From the NCBI RefSeq assembly GCF_004349085.1, contig NZ_SMFM01000003.1, positions 224,269 through 288,268 on the forward strand: a stretch of 64,000 nucleotides of DNA, given 5' to 3'. The notes beneath the pieces are model-generated. The model saw only the letters and a list, made by a program, of their open reading frames with translations. It was not told the DNA's origin and did not search any database. Below, piece after piece: positions 63,409-64,000 of the stretch. Made by a program: the position numbers and the translations under genes. How positions within the stretch are numbered: the stretch's first letter is position 1; each line of letters opens with the position of its first letter. Origin of the DNA: Flavobacterium caseinilyticum. Its GTDB lineage: Bacteria; Bacteroidota; Bacteroidia; Flavobacteriales; Flavobacteriaceae.

Positions 63409-63774
63409 TTACTCCCACTCTAACGCTTTCTTTTTGATGATGTAGAAAAAACCCACCAAAAGCAAAAGCATAAAAATTATCATTTTCACCATTCCTTCAA
63501 TCCCTAATTCCTTGAAATTAACGGCCCAAGGATATAAGAAAATCACCTCAACATCAAATAAAACAAATAAAATAGCAACAAGAAAATATTTTACTGAAAA
63601 AGGGATTCTTGCGTTTCCAACAGATTCAATACCACATTCGAAGTTTTTATCTTTAGCTTCAGAAGATCTTTTAGGACCTAATTTTCCTGAAACAAAAATA
63701 GTTCCTACAACAAACCCTACTGCAAGTATTAACTGCATTAAAATAGGTATATAATTTAATTGATCGGATTGCAT
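63409..63774 (-). CDS. nuoA: NADH-quinone oxidoreductase subunit A
   Basis: The 121-residue protein has three transmembrane helices and the conserved loop 'KNFECGIESVGNARIPFSVK' with the redox-sensitive Cys, plus the acidic 'LFDVEVIFLYPWAV' helix. It is the first gene of the 14-gene nuo operon and has a promoter match just upstream. Confidence 0.96.
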   Translation of the reverse strand: MQSDQLNYIPILMQLILAVGFVVGTIFVSGKLGPKRSSEAKDKNFECGIESVGNARIPFSVKYFLVAILFVLFDVEVIFLYPWAVNFKELGIEGMVKMIIFMLLLLVGFFYIIKKKALEWE

Positions 63775-63805
63775 AAAATGAATTTTTTTGAATGAGAATA
63801 AGCGA

Positions 63806-63836
63806 CAAAGATAACTTTCAAATTATTAAATAACAA
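63806..63836 (-). promoter_or_regulatory. Promoter of the nuo operon
   Basis: On the minus strand TTG (63836-63834) and TATCTTTG (63813-63806) are 20 bases apart, a full match to the Bacteroidota consensus. It lies about 30 bases upstream of the nuoA ATG, so the leader is short. Confidence 0.68.
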
Positions 63837-64000
63837 TTAAAACTTAAAAATACATCTCTACTACAACGATGTAAATTTACAGTTTTTATTTATTATAAAT
63901 AAGGAAAGACTGTTTTCTTAAGATGTGTTTAACGTTTTTTGAATTTAATATTCGTTAATACAGGATCGTTTTTTTGGATTTGGTATACACAAAAAAAAAA

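Overview
The window looks like a chromosomal segment of a Flavobacterium-type member of the Bacteroidota. The sequence is AT-rich. Genes lack Shine-Dalgarno leaders, and several promoters fit the Bacteroidota -33 TTG / -7 TAnnTTTG pattern. Family-level markers agree: a type IX secretion C-terminal sorting domain, a MurF-alanine racemase fusion, a GLPGLI-family protein paired with a CarboxypepD_reg/TonB-receptor-like protein, and a 14-gene nuo operon with a short NuoG. I read species-level identity as open.

Layout. 1-4 kb: the N-terminal part of an AsmA-like membrane protein, an L,D-transpeptidase lipoprotein and a short HPF/RaiA factor. 4-8.6 kb: an accessory patch with a GIY-YIG nuclease bracketed by inverted repeats, then a Nudix hydrolase and a 1046-residue PLD-nuclease/SF2-helicase/DUF3427 protein in one overlapping operon, then a block of palindromic repeats. 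8.6-16.9 kb: prolyl oligopeptidase, a nonsense-interrupted YhcG-type PDDEXK nuclease, a TonB receptor locus with a lipoprotein and a His/Cys-rich small protein, and aspartate-semialdehyde dehydrogenase. 17-25.6 kb: housekeeping genes (mscL, murF-alr, ansA, an acyltransferase, TatD), two small envelope proteins, tRNA-Ser(GGA) and a retropepsin-like protein. 25.6-28.5 kb: a large secreted multi-module T9SS cargo protein. 28.9-35.5 kb: 2-oxoglutarate dehydrogenase E1/E2, an outer-membrane barrel protein, a PhoD-like phosphatase and a conserved hypothetical. 35.6-43.7 kb: a polyprenyl synthetase, divergent yceI, and a tetR-tolC-adaptor-RND efflux operon. yceI and tetR share a 28-bp palindromic operator lying over the promoter. 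43.7-48.6 kb: four 95-bp tandem hairpin repeats, the CarboxypepD_reg/GLPGLI cassette with a small secreted protein, and a decayed 3' end of a second RND pump gene. 48.9-50.5 kb: a secreted hypothetical and a DsbA-family protein. 50.6-63.8 kb: the complete nuoABCDEFGHIJKLMN operon for respiratory complex I, transcribed leftwards.

How the genes work together. Complex I and OGDH serve aerobic respiration. MurF-Alr, Asd, the L,D-transpeptidase and the polyprenyl synthetase serve envelope and cell-wall supply. The TetR regulator probably couples YceI to the RND efflux pump.

The least explained elements are: the Nudix plus PLD-helicase pair (a candidate DNA-targeting or defence module), the GIY-YIG gene enclosed by inverted repeats, a three-copy family of structured repeats whose stems vary in sequence but stay paired, and the RND 3'-end remnant beyond the GLPGLI cassette. 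No prophage, integrase, insertion-sequence transposase or CRISPR array was seen.
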